From positions 1 to 57,572 of the forward strand of contig JAGRGB010000016.1 in assembly GCA_020445745.1 (NCBI GenBank): a stretch of 57,572 nt of DNA. The letters are read 5' to 3'. Positions 16,462-26,262 of the stretch are shown in pieces. The first letter of the stretch is position 1. Each line of letters starts with the position of its first letter. Source of the stretch: Rhodocyclaceae bacterium (GTDB taxonomy: Bacteria; Pseudomonadota; Gammaproteobacteria; Burkholderiales; Rhodocyclaceae). A program made the position numbers and the translations under genes. The notes below the pieces were generated by a model, which saw nothing but the letters and a program-made list of their open reading frames with translations, did not search any database and was not told where the DNA came from.

Positions 16462-19400
16462 ATGGACAGTGTAGCGCCACAACGCCTCCCGAGCCTCGAC
16501 CAAGTCGCGGACCGGTCTGCCGAATACGAGGATCGCTACGAACTCCTTACCAGCGACGGTGCGTGCAGCCGGGAAGCAGAGTTGCTGGCGGCGGAAATCC
16601 AGGCATGGCTTCGCGTTTGTCTTGCCCACGGTCGATATGTGGCACCTGGCACTGCCGACCGCCGGGCGTTGAAGGGCATCGTCGACGGTTGGCGGTCGCT
16701 GCTGCGCCGGCACGGCCATCACGTGGATATCTCCGACGAGTTGCTGCCGTTCGATCCGCGGGCCGGTACTCCGCTGGAGATTTCCTGCCCCTACCCGGGT
16801 CTCGAGCCCTATACGCAGGATCGTGCAGCGAACTTCTTTGGGCGCGAGTCGCTGGTCGGGACCTGCGTGGAGCGGATCGAGAATCCCTCGCGGCGTGTCG
16901 TGCTGTTGATCGGAGCATCCGGCTCGGGCAAGTCGTCCGTTGCGCTCGCCGGTGTGCTACCGGCATTGCAGGCGAAACATCGCGACACATGGGCCTTCGC
17001 GAAATGGATGACGCCCGGCGTCGACCCGCTGGCGGCAATGGCAACTGCCATTGTCGGATGCGATGACACGGCGCGCAGCGGCGCTCTGGCAAGGGCTCTT
17101 GCCGCGCACCCCGATCAGGCGCCACGGATCTGCGCCGAGGCGACGCGCGGTCGACCGCAATTCATGATTGTCGATCAACTCGAGGAGTTGTTTACGCTGA
17201 GCCGCGTGTCCGGATGGCGCAAGACCTTCGCCGATTGCCTTTGTGCACTGGGCGCGCGCGAGGCTGCCGACGGCGAATTCCGTTGCCACATGCTGTTCAT
17301 GCTGCGCACCGACCAACTCGCCAATTTCGAGCATGACGAAGACCTGGCAACGCTGCATCGGCTACTGATCGGCGGCGACAATTACCTCACTCTCGCCGCT
17401 GTAGATCAGAAGGACATTTATCAGGCAATCGCGAAGCCCGCAGCCGAGGTCGGACTGCGCTTCGTGCCACCAACGCTGATCGCCTCGCTGACCGCCCAGA
17501 CCGCAGGGCTTCCGAATGGACTGCCGCTGCTCCAGTTCGCACTGAGACGCCTCTGGGACATGCGCCCGAAGGATGGCCAGGGCAGGCCGCTCGACATGAT
17601 CACCGAGGAGATGGTCGAGGCCCTGCCGGACGTCAAGGGTGCACTGGGACAGGTTGCCGACGGAATATTCGACAGTTTCGAAGAAGCGCCGGATGGTACC
17701 CGCAAGCGGATCTGCGAGCGCATGCTGCTCGAACTTGTGGTCCTCGACGAAACCTACGAGGAGCCCTTGCGCCGTCGGCGCGTCGAGGCGGAACTGGTCG
17801 CGGTGCTGCGCGACCGATTTCCGCAGCAGGAATCGGCCATCGAGGAGGTGCTCGAGCGCTTTGTCACAGCCCATCTGATACGCCGTTTCGGAGACCCTGC
17901 CGAGCCGCGCCTAGAGGTCGCACACGAGGCCCTACTGCGCCACTGGCCTTATATCAGCCGCAAATTGCTCGGTGGCGAGGTCAAGGAGAAACTTCATCTG
18001 ATCAAGCTCATCGGCCAGGACGCCGCGGACTGGGCACGGAGGGACAAGGCCAGATCCCTGTTGAATCTGCGCGGGGAACGCCTCGAGCGGGCAGCCGAAC
18101 TCGCTGCCGATGGCTGGCTTGCAGATGCGGAGAGCAAGGAGTACGTGGCCAGATGCCAGGAGCTGGCGGCGAAGCGCAAGCAGGACGCGCTGGCTGCTGA
18201 GCAATTTCGGGTCGATAAACTTGAGGCGGAGCGGCGCGAAGCGGTTGTCCGGGCCGACAGGATCAAGATGCTCGCCGGGGCAAGCCTTGCAGTATTGGTG
18301 ACAATCGCGGTTGCAGTGCTCGGTGGATTGCAGATTTGGCAACAGCGGCGGGATGCAGCTGCCAACATGACCGCATTCGCGTCGATGGCAAATTCCTTGC
18401 CGGCATCCGAGGCGCTTGATCTCGCCTACACGCTGGTCAGGGCAGGTACCGACGAGGCGGCGCTGCCCCTCGCGCATGCGCTCGAGCGCATGGCCCATAC
18501 CTGGCAACTGGGCTCGACGCGAGAGACTCCCGTCTTTCTCAACGGTGATGCCTCTGTCGCTTACGTGCGGGAGTATCCGCAGGAAGAGAATGATCCCGAT
18601 GCCATGCTCCAGGCTGCTGGACGTCAGCCTCCGGTCGCGATCCACTTCTACCCGATCGACGTAGATTTCGAGCGGCCCATGCGCCGCGCGTCGCTCACGG
18701 GTGAGTCCTTGCCGAACGAGCTTTCAAGACTATCGGGTGTCAGCATCGGTCCCGCGTCAGACCGCGGTCGACATCTCGTCCTATTGTTCTTCAAGTCGCC
18801 GACGAGCGACAATGCGGAATCGACCAGTTCCGTTTTGGCCTATCAGATCGACCGTTCGCAGGCCAGTATCACAAAGCTCGATCTGGTCGCTGACGCAGAC
18901 GTACGAAATCTCATGAATGGCACTGATCGCCTTTCGCGCCCCGGCTTCAGCGCGGACGGCACGCGGGCGGTGCTCAGCGTCGTCGAGGGCGCCGGGACGT
19001 CGTACGGGGCTTCAGTGACGAGTCGCATCATCGAGCTTTCATCGGACGAGGGCACGAGCCTCAACGCCCAGTTGATCGCCGATGCGGTGCATGGCGGAGC
19101 GGCTGTCGTTGCGGTCGCATATCGGAGAGCCACGCCGGGCACGCTGGTCACGCTGCGTGCGGACGGGCGCCTCTATTGCGGCGGCGACCACGTCAGCGGC
19201 ACCGGGCGCGCCGACCCGGGAATCACAGCCAGCGGCAAGCTTGTCACCGACGCGCGGACATCCATCGTCGGCGTTCAAGACGACGACCGTGGCGAGATCT
19301 GGTACGCGGACTGCGACGATCGGGGGATGGGTGCGCAGCAGCTGAGAGGCAATTTCCCCAGACCCGGCAGCCTTGCCTTGACGGTATTGGCCGAAGACGT

Positions 19401-20793
19401 TTTCGCGCGGCTTCGTGCCGGCCGCTCAATGACCGCCCCGGAGCGGCAGGTGATTCTTTCCTATCTGGAAGGAGATGCCATGTTCTGTCGTCGTGTCGAT
19501 GCCAACCGAAACGACTGGCATGACTGCAGTCCCAACCATCGGATCGCAGCGGGCGTGCTGACTGCGGATGGGTTCCAGATCTTGTCCGAGTCATCCGAAC
19601 AAGCGCTCCTGCATCGTATCCCCAGCAAGGGTAGCTTCACAGCGGAGAATGCGGGCTTCGTTCGCGGCCAGGCGTCATCAGCGGGCGGGTTGCTGCGTGT
19701 GTGGCCGGAAGGATTGCCCGATGGTTCGCGTGCCAGGCTCGAATGGTCGCATGGAGAACGCCTTCGTTTTTCAGACGCGGGCCGGGGACGGCTCGTCGCG
19801 GCCGCGCTCTCGCCATCGGGTTCTCAGATCGCCTGGATCGACGGCAAGGAGGGTGACTATTCCGTCCATTCGTGTGTCGACCAGGGCGATGGCGAGGCCC
19901 GATGCAAAGAGTACCGTAAGACCATCAGTTACCCTCGGGCAGTCAGCATCGATGATACCGGGGGGATCGCGATCTTCGGCCATGAAGGCACGGAGGGGTC
20001 CGACACAAGGGGCATTTTGCAGTTCGCTAACGGCCTCCGCGCGGCGTGGGATGGGCGATTCGGCGGGTCGAACCCGGTACGCTGTTTCCGCTATTCTCCG
20101 AACGGCAAGTGGCTGGTGCTCGGGCATCAGCGCGGCCTGACGCGTACCCGGGTGGCCAGTGGCAACGAGTTACCTGCGCCGGATCATTTGATCGAGGCCC
20201 GTTACGGCCCGGATAGTGACGAAGGGGGCAGTTCCCTCGCCAGTTGCGACATCGACGACAGTGGTCGCGTCCTCGCAGGCTTTCAGGACGGAAACGTCGT
20301 GCTTTACGAGGGCGGAAGTCCACATGGACCGGCAACGCTCCTGACGCGCCGTGTTTTCCACGCACTCCCGGCCGGCGTGCATGCATTGTCGTTCCGACAA
20401 TCGATGGGTCGGCACTTCGCCGTTGCGCTCGGCCAGACCCAGCGGACCGGCTGTACGCGCGTCGGCCTGCCGGGCCAGGGCATTCGCATTTGGGACCTGG
20501 ACCGGCCGACATTGCAGCGGGAAATACCGGTTTCGAACACCTGCCTGCCGAACCGGGAGATCGTCGCGATCGGTGGACTCGAGACCACCGAGACTAGCCG
20601 CACGGTCGTCACCCTGTTCGACCCGGTTGGTCAGCCCACGCTTCATCGCTGCCCGGGTTGCCTTGGCCCGACCGGTGATACGAAGGGAACGCTCCGGAAA
20701 AGGCTGCTTGACCAAGCAAGAGAAAAGCAGGCCGAGGTTCTCGACGCCAAACAGCTTCGGGACCGATACGGGCTGACCGCTTTCGGCGATTGA
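16462..20793 (+). CDS. nSTAND1-type signalling ATPase with transmembrane segment and propeller-like C-terminus
   Basis: This 1443-residue protein has a short helical N-terminus (about 1-105). The entry signature of nSTAND1 NTPases follows (CPYPGLEPYTQD, then FFGRE), with Walker A GASGSGKSS at residues 151-159 and Walker B MIVDQLEEL around Asp238. A winged-helix/helical arm follows to about residue 560 (HEALLRHWP). A transmembrane helix lies at about 602-622, flanked by charged coiled coil. The C-terminal roughly 750 residues are beta-rich with irregular blades resembling a degenerate WD40-like propeller, the likely sensor. The ATP-dependent switch is known for the family; the trigger and effector here are unknown. 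The upstream DUF4062 protein is its probable partner. Confidence 0.8.
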   Translation: MDSVAPQRLPSLDQVADRSAEYEDRYELLTSDGACSREAELLAAEIQAWLRVCLAHGRYVAPGTADRRALKGIVDGWRSLLRRHGHHVDISDELLPFDPRAGTPLEISCPYPGLEPYTQDRAANFFGRESLVGTCVERIENPSRRVVLLIGASGSGKSSVALAGVLPALQAKHRDTWAFAKWMTPGVDPLAAMATAIVGCDDTARSGALARALAAHPDQAPRICAEATRGRPQFMIVDQLEELFTLSRVSGWRKTFADCLCALGAREAADGEFRCHMLFMLRTDQLANFEHDEDLATLHRLLIGGDNYLTLAAVDQKDIYQAIAKPAAEVGLRFVPPTLIASLTAQTAGLPNGLPLLQFALRRLWDMRPKDGQGRPLDMITEEMVEALPDVKGALGQVADGIFDSFEEAPDGTRKRICERMLLELVVLDETYEEPLRRRRVEAELVAVLRDRFPQQESAIEEVLERFVTAHLIRRFGDPAEPRLEVAHEALLRHWPYISRKLLGGEVKEKLHLIKLIGQDAADWARRDKARSLLNLRGERLERAAELAADGWLADAESKEYVARCQELAAKRKQDALAAEQFRVDKLEAERREAVVRADRIKMLAGASLAVLVTIAVAVLGGLQIWQQRRDAAANMTAFASMANSLPASEALDLAYTLVRAGTDEAALPLAHALERMAHTWQLGSTRETPVFLNGDASVAYVREYPQEENDPDAMLQAAGRQPPVAIHFYPIDVDFERPMRRASLTGESLPNELSRLSGVSIGPASDRGRHLVLLFFKSPTSDNAESTSSVLAYQIDRSQASITKLDLVADADVRNLMNGTDRLSRPGFSADGTRAVLSVVEGAGTSYGASVTSRIIELSSDEGTSLNAQLIADAVHGGAAVVAVAYRRATPGTLVTLRADGRLYCGGDHVSGTGRADPGITASGKLVTDARTSIVGVQDDDRGEIWYADCDDRGMGAQQLRGNFPRPGSLALTVLAEDVFARLRAGRSMTAPERQVILSYLEGDAMFCRRVDANRNDWHDCSPNHRIAAGVLTADGFQILSESSEQALLHRIPSKGSFTAENAGFVRGQASSAGGLLRVWPEGLPDGSRARLEWSHGERLRFSDAGRGRLVAAALSPSGSQIAWIDGKEGDYSVHSCVDQGDGEARCKEYRKTISYPRAVSIDDTGGIAIFGHEGTEGSDTRGILQFANGLRAAWDGRFGGSNPVRCFRYSPNGKWLVLGHQRGLTRTRVASGNELPAPDHLIEARYGPDSDEGGSSLASCDIDDSGRVLAGFQDGNVVLYEGGSPHGPATLLTRRVFHALPAGVHALSFRQSMGRHFAVALGQTQRTGCTRVGLPGQGIRIWDLDRPTLQREIPVSNTCLPNREIVAIGGLETTETSRTVVTLFDPVGQPTLHRCPGCLGPTGDTKGTLRKRLLDQAREKQAEVLDAKQLRDRYGLTAFGD

Positions 20794-20926
20794 TACGCAT
20801 CGCGGGACTTCGGCAGGCACCCGGTCCCGACGACACTCGCGAGGCACGGGCCCGTCGGACGCCCTTGCCGCCGACAGAAGACGTCCGCGACACGAGCGTG
20901 TGGCCGGCATGAGTGCCTCGGCCGGC

Positions 20927-20932
20927 TACAAT
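20927..20932 (+). promoter_or_regulatory. Possible -10 element upstream of the RecQ-type gene
   Basis: TACAAT at 20927-20932 lies about 32 bp before the ATG at 20964. No clear -35 hexamer sits at 17 bp, and no Shine-Dalgarno sequence is visible before the ATG, so the transcript would have a short leader. Weak evidence. Confidence 0.2.
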
Positions 20933-20963
20933 CACCCGACACCGACCGAACCATTCCATCCGC

Positions 20964-23765
20964 ATGGCCGACAACGTCGCCGCGCCCCGTGCGCGGTGCC
21001 TGTGCCTCGACATCGAAACCTCCCGCGGCAGCCGGCTCGAGCTGCGCGAGCTGGGGGTCTATCGTCCCGATCTGGATGTGCGCGAGCGGCTGTCGGGGCG
21101 CGCGGCGGACCTGACCGCGCGGCTCGACGCGCTGACCGTCGGCGCGGCCTTCGTGCTCGGGCACAACATCGTCGCCTTCGACCAGCCCGCGCTGGGTGCC
21201 CTGCATCCGGATCTGGCGCTGCATCGGCTGCCGCTGGTGGACACCCTCGAACTGTCGCCGATCGCCTTTCCGCAGAATCCCTACCACCGGCTGGTCAAGG
21301 ACTACAAGCTGTGCACGACCACGCGCAACGATCCGGTGCGCGATGCCGAGCTGGCCTACCAGTTGTTCATCGACCAGCAGCAGGCGCTGCAGGCGCGGGT
21401 CGTCGACCATCCCGACGAGGCCCTGTGCCTGCATTTCCTGCTGGCCCCGGCGTCCGGCAGGGGGATGGCCAGCTTGTTCGCGACCCTGCGTCGCGGGCTG
21501 CGGCCGACGCTCGCCGAAGCGGCGGCGGCGTGGCGGCGCGCGACCGCCGGCAAGGTCTGCGTCGGCGGCCAGCGCCGGCTGATCGACCAGTGGCTCGGCG
21601 ATCCCGCCTGGCACAAGCCGCTCGCCTATGTGCTGGCGTGGCTGCGGGTGGCAGGGGGCAACTCGGTGCTGCCGCCCTGGGTGCGGCACAGCTTTCCGCG
21701 CACCCGCGAGGCGATCGCCGCCTTGCGCGACCAGCCGTGCGCGGACCCGGGCTGCGACTGGTGCCGCCAGCAGCACGATCCCGAGACCCTGCTGGCGCGC
21801 TACTTTCCGCCGATCACCCGCTTTCGCGAGCAGCCGCAGACCGCCGACGGCCGCTCGCTGCAGCGGGTGGTCGTCGACAATGGCTTCGCCGGGCGTCCGA
21901 CCCTGGCGATCCTGCCGACCGGGGGCGGCAAGTCGCTGTGCTTCCAGTTGCCGGCGCTGGCGCGCTTCTATCGCAACGGCAGCCTGACCGTGGTGATCTC
22001 GCCGCTGCAGTCGCTGATGAAGGACCAGGTGGACAATCTCGAGGCGCGCGGCATCACCTGCGCCGGCTACCTGAACAGCCTGCTCAATCCGATCGAACGG
22101 CGCGCGATGCTCGACAAGCTGCGCCTCGGTGACCTCGGCCTGCTGTTCGTCGCGCCGGAGCAGTTTCGCAATGGCGCGTTCACCCGCGCGCTGCGGCAAC
22201 GGGAGATCGGCGCCTGGGTGTTCGACGAGGCCCATTGCCTGTCGAAATGGGGGCACGACTTCCGGCCCGACTACCTGTACGTGTCGCGCTTCGTCAAGGC
22301 CCTGCAGCAGGGCGCACTGTCCCCGGTGTTCGGCTTCACCGCCACCGCCAAGCCGGACGTCGTCGCGGATGTGCGCAGCCACTTCGAGAAGGCGCTGGGG
22401 GTACGCCTGGAAGCGCTCCTCGGCGGCGTCGAGCGCGACAACCTCGACTACGAGGTGCGGGCGGTGCCCACCCACGGCAAGTATCCGGCGCTGCTGGCAC
22501 TGCTGCGGGAGGCACTGCAGGAAGAGGGCGGCGCGATCGTGTTCTGCGCGCGGCAGAAGACCGCCGAGGAGGTCGCCGCCTTCCTGAACGAGGCCGGCCT
22601 CGACTGCGGCCACTTTCACGGCGGCATGGCGGCCGACGACAAGCGCGCGGTGCAGGAGGCCTTCGTCGGCAACCGGCTGCGGGTGATCGCCGCGACCAAC
22701 GCCTTCGGCATGGGCGTCGACAAGCCTGACGTGCGCCTGGTGATCCACCTCGAGACCCCCGGCTCGCTGGAGAACTACCTGCAGGAGGCAGGCCGCGCCG
22801 GGCGCGACCAGGAGCCGGCCCGCTGCATCCTGCTGTTCGACGACGCGGACCTGGACGTGCAGTTCCGCCTGCTGCGCAACTCGCGCCTGAGCCAGCACGA
22901 CATCCTGGCGATCCTGAAGGCCCTGCGCACCATCGAGCGCAAGGACCGCGGCGACGGCGAGGTGGTGGTGACCAGCGGAGAGATCCTGCTCGAGCTGCCC
23001 GATCGACAACGCATCGATCCGGACGCGCGCGACGCCGACACCAAGGTGCGGATCGCCGTGGCCTGGCTCGAGGAGGCCCGTCTGCTGGAGCGCCGCGAGA
23101 ACCATACCCGGGTCTTCCCGGGAAGTCTGCTGATCGCCAGCGAGGCGGACGCACAGGCGGTGCTGCGCAGCAAGCTCGGCGCGGATGCCGACATCGGCCC
23201 CTACCTGCGGCTGCTCGCGGCGCTGATCCAGGCCGAGGACGACGAAGGCTTGTCCACCGACGAGCTGATGCTCGCCAGCGGCCAGGATTCGCGCGCCGTG
23301 CAGAGGATGCTGCGCGAACTCGATCGCTGGCGGATCCTGTCGGACGACACCGAGATCGGCGTCACGCTGGCGCGCGATCCCGACACCGCAGCACGGCTCG
23401 CGGCCCTGGCCCGCCTCGAAGACGCCCTGATCGCGAACCTGCGCGAGGCGGCACCGGACGCGGACATGGAGGCATGGCAGGTACTGAACGTGCGCTGCCT
23501 GTGCGACGAATTGCGGCGCGACACCGGACTCGATGTCGGTCCAGACAGGCTCACCCGGCTGTTGAAGTCCTTCGCCCAGCCCTTTGGCGACGGTACCGCC
23601 CAGCGCGGATTCTTCGCCTTGCGACCGTTGGGCATCGACACCCGCTACGTCAGACTGCTGCGCCCCTGGCAGGACATCGACGGCATGCGAGAACGGCGCA
23701 TGCGCTTCGCCCATGCGCTGGTACGCGAGTTCCTCGTGCGGCGCCAGGCAACATCCTGCTGGTGA
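20964..23765 (+). CDS. RecQ-type helicase with N-terminal exonuclease-like domain
   Basis: The 933-residue protein starts at ATG 20964. Residues about 10-150 carry DEDD exonuclease-like motifs (CLDIETSRG with Asp16 and Glu18, GHNIVAFDQPAL, RDAELAYQLF). The helicase core follows: Walker A LPTGGGKS with Lys323, ISPLQSLMKDQ, the DEAH box at residues 421-424, GFTATAKPD, and motif VI EAGRAGRD. The C-terminal region is helical. Its stop overlaps the GTG start of a UvrD-type helicase. Homologous architectures fuse both helicases in one chain of about 1700 residues, so this gene may be the first half of a split or frameshifted fusion. Confidence 0.85.
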   Translation: MADNVAAPRARCLCLDIETSRGSRLELRELGVYRPDLDVRERLSGRAADLTARLDALTVGAAFVLGHNIVAFDQPALGALHPDLALHRLPLVDTLELSPIAFPQNPYHRLVKDYKLCTTTRNDPVRDAELAYQLFIDQQQALQARVVDHPDEALCLHFLLAPASGRGMASLFATLRRGLRPTLAEAAAAWRRATAGKVCVGGQRRLIDQWLGDPAWHKPLAYVLAWLRVAGGNSVLPPWVRHSFPRTREAIAALRDQPCADPGCDWCRQQHDPETLLARYFPPITRFREQPQTADGRSLQRVVVDNGFAGRPTLAILPTGGGKSLCFQLPALARFYRNGSLTVVISPLQSLMKDQVDNLEARGITCAGYLNSLLNPIERRAMLDKLRLGDLGLLFVAPEQFRNGAFTRALRQREIGAWVFDEAHCLSKWGHDFRPDYLYVSRFVKALQQGALSPVFGFTATAKPDVVADVRSHFEKALGVRLEALLGGVERDNLDYEVRAVPTHGKYPALLALLREALQEEGGAIVFCARQKTAEEVAAFLNEAGLDCGHFHGGMAADDKRAVQEAFVGNRLRVIAATNAFGMGVDKPDVRLVIHLETPGSLENYLQEAGRAGRDQEPARCILLFDDADLDVQFRLLRNSRLSQHDILAILKALRTIERKDRGDGEVVVTSGEILLELPDRQRIDPDARDADTKVRIAVAWLEEARLLERRENHTRVFPGSLLIASEADAQAVLRSKLGADADIGPYLRLLAALIQAEDDEGLSTDELMLASGQDSRAVQRMLRELDRWRILSDDTEIGVTLARDPDTAARLAALARLEDALIANLREAAPDADMEAWQVLNVRCLCDELRRDTGLDVGPDRLTRLLKSFAQPFGDGTAQRGFFALRPLGIDTRYVRLLRPWQDIDGMRERRMRFAHALVREFLVRRQATSCW

Positions 23766-26110
23766 CCTGCAAGCAGGGGGAGCTCGAGGCCAGCCTGCGA
23801 GCCGACACCACGCTGGCGGACATCGAGGTCGAGAAATGGGATGTCGCGCTGTCGGCGGCGCTGCTCTACCTCGACGCCAACGACGTGCTGCACCTGGCGC
23901 GCGGCAAGGCGGTGTTTCGCGCGGCGATGACGATCGAGCTGAAGGCCGAGGCAAGGCGCCGCCAGTTCCGCAAGTCCGACTATGCCGAGCTGGCGCTGCA
24001 CTACCAGGACAAGATCGTCCAGGTGCATGTGATGGCCGAGTACGCCAGGCTGGCGATCGGCAAGATCCAGGCGGCCGTGGGCTTCATCCGGGACTACTTC
24101 GGGCTGGAGCGCGCCGAGTTCGTGCGGCGCCATTTCGCCGGCCGCAAGGACGTGCTCGAACTGGCGACCACCGAGGAGGCCCACCGGCGCATCCTGACGA
24201 GTCTGGCCAACCCCGACCAGCAGGCCATCGTCGCCGCTCCGCCCGAGGGCAATCACCTGGTGCTGGCCGGCCCGGGGGCGGGCAAGACGCGAGTCATCGT
24301 GCATCGCGTCGCCTGGCTGCTGCGGGAGGCCATGGTGCTGCCCGAGCAGATCCTGGTGCTCGCCTACAATCGCGCGGCCGCCAACGAGATCCGCCGCCGC
24401 CTGTGGGCGCTGGTCGGCGCCGACGCCGGCGGCGTGGCGGTGCAGACCCTGCACGGCCTGGCGATGCGACTGACCGGCACCAGCTACGCGGTCGCCGTGG
24501 AACGTGGCGATGCCGTCGATCTCGACGAGGTGATCCGCCAGGCCAGCCGCCGCCTGCGGGCAAGCGACGAGGACCCGGATGCGACAAGCGGCGCATCGCT
24601 GCAGCGTGACCGGCTGCTGTGCGGTGTGCGCTTTCTGCTGGTGGACGAATACCAGGACGTCAATGGCGACCACTACGAGCTGATCGGCGCCGTCGCCGGA
24701 CGGATGCTGGCGTCGGAGGCCGATCGCGTGTCGCTGATGGTGGTCGGCGACGACGACCAGAACATCTACGAGTTCGACGGTGCCAGCGTGCAGTACATTC
24801 GCCGCTTCGAGGCGGACTACGCGGCCCGCCGCTACCTGCTGGTCGAGAACTACCGGTCCACCGCGCACATCGTCGATTGCGCCAACCGCCTGATCGACGG
24901 CGCCCGCGAGCGGATGAAGGCGGGCCAACCGATCCGTGTCGATCATGCCCGCCGCGACCAGCCCGCCGGCGGCGAGATGGCGCAGCGGGACAGGCTCGCC
25001 AGAGGGCAGGTGCAGGTGCTGGAGGTGCCTGCCGACGCGCTGGCCGAAGCCCGCATCGCGCTGGGCGAACTCGAGCGCCTGCATGCGCTCTGCGACGGCG
25101 GGGCGGCCTGCCCGTGGGGATGCTTCGCGGTGATCGCGCGCCGCTGGGAAGACCTCCAGCCGATCGCCTCGGCGTGCCGCCAGCAGGGCATCCCGGCGCT
25201 CCTGCTGCGCGACGCGAGCCAGGTCCATCTGCACCTGACGCGTGACGGCGATGCCTTGCTGGCGCAGCTGCAGGGCAGGCATCGCCGGGCCAGGTCGAAG
25301 CGCGTGCTGCTGCGGGCAGGCACCCTCGCGCGCTGGTTCCGGCGTCGCTTCGAGGCGCCGGTGGACGCCTTCGTCGAGCATCCCAGCCGCGCCGCGCTGG
25401 CGCACTTCGTCCGGAGCGTCGAGGCCGCGGCACCCGGCTGTCAACGGGTCGTCGACGAGCTCGTCGAATCGCTCTGCGATTTCGGCGGCATCGTGCCGTC
25501 GGGCGACGACGAGCGCCCCGATTCGCCGATGCTGCTGATGACCGCCCACCGCGCCAAGGGGCTGGAGTTCGATCACGTACTGATCGCCGACGGCGACGGC
25601 TGGCGTGGCCGGCGGGAAGACGAGCGCCGGCTGTTCTACGTGGCGATGACCCGGGCCCGCAAGTCGCTGACGATCTGTGCGGCGATCGGCCGGCGCCATC
25701 CCTTCGTCGCGGATCTCGACGGGCTGGTGCTGCGCTCGCGGCCGCAGCGCCCGCCGGCGGAGCCGCGCCTGGCGCACCGTTTCTGGTGTGCCGATCCGGA
25801 GAAGGTGGTGCTGTCGTGGCCGGGCCGCTCGGCGCCGTCGGCACCGATCCACCGCGCCCTGGCGGCCCTCGACGTCGGCAGCCCGCTGGTGCTGAGGCCC
25901 CGCCAGGACGGCACCGCGGGCTGGGAGATGGCCGACGGGCACGGCGTCGCGGTGACCCGCATGTCGTCCAAGTTCCGGCCACCCGCGGGCCGCATCGTCG
26001 GCGCCCGGGTGGCGCTGATCCTCGTCCGCCACGCCGGCCAGGACGAGCGGCGCGGACTGCGCTGCCCGTCGTGGGAACTCGTGCTGCCTGAGATCGAGTA
26101 CATCCCGTGA
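23762..26110 (+). CDS. UvrD/Rep-type helicase, probable second half of a RecQ-UvrD pair
   Basis: Taking the GTG at 23762, which overlaps the upstream TGA as GTGA, gives 782 residues. The longer frame back to 23474 is only shadow of the RecQ gene. Residues about 1-140 form a linker (TCKQGELEASLRAD) continuous in style with the end of the RecQ product. The superfamily I core follows: Walker A GPGAGKT (170-176), VDEYQDVN, GDDDQNIYEF, VENYRSTAHI, TAHRAKGLEFDHV and FYVAMTRARK. It probably unwinds DNA with its partner in repair or defence. Either translational coupling or a frameshift explains the junction. Confidence 0.82.
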   Translation: MTCKQGELEASLRADTTLADIEVEKWDVALSAALLYLDANDVLHLARGKAVFRAAMTIELKAEARRRQFRKSDYAELALHYQDKIVQVHVMAEYARLAIGKIQAAVGFIRDYFGLERAEFVRRHFAGRKDVLELATTEEAHRRILTSLANPDQQAIVAAPPEGNHLVLAGPGAGKTRVIVHRVAWLLREAMVLPEQILVLAYNRAAANEIRRRLWALVGADAGGVAVQTLHGLAMRLTGTSYAVAVERGDAVDLDEVIRQASRRLRASDEDPDATSGASLQRDRLLCGVRFLLVDEYQDVNGDHYELIGAVAGRMLASEADRVSLMVVGDDDQNIYEFDGASVQYIRRFEADYAARRYLLVENYRSTAHIVDCANRLIDGARERMKAGQPIRVDHARRDQPAGGEMAQRDRLARGQVQVLEVPADALAEARIALGELERLHALCDGGAACPWGCFAVIARRWEDLQPIASACRQQGIPALLLRDASQVHLHLTRDGDALLAQLQGRHRRARSKRVLLRAGTLARWFRRRFEAPVDAFVEHPSRAALAHFVRSVEAAAPGCQRVVDELVESLCDFGGIVPSGDDERPDSPMLLMTAHRAKGLEFDHVLIADGDGWRGRREDERRLFYVAMTRARKSLTICAAIGRRHPFVADLDGLVLRSRPQRPPAEPRLAHRFWCADPEKVVLSWPGRSAPSAPIHRALAALDVGSPLVLRPRQDGTAGWEMADGHGVAVTRMSSKFRPPAGRIVGARVALILVRHAGQDERRGLRCPSWELVLPEIEYIP

Positions 26111-26262
26111 TGACGACCCACGGCCTGCTGGTCGGCGCACCGCGAACGGGCCGGTGCCGCGTCAAGTGCACGGTGTCACATCGCCGCTGGAAATAGCACA
26201 CACGGATATCGGCCGCCACCTCCCTAGACTGTCCCCGTGACAAGCAGTCGGAGCAGGCAGCC

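Noticed and set aside
20643-26140. Long minus-strand frames opposite the RecQ and UvrD genes (1103 and 831 codons)
   Set aside because: They lack motifs and ribosome-binding sites; the plus frames have complete helicase motif sets.
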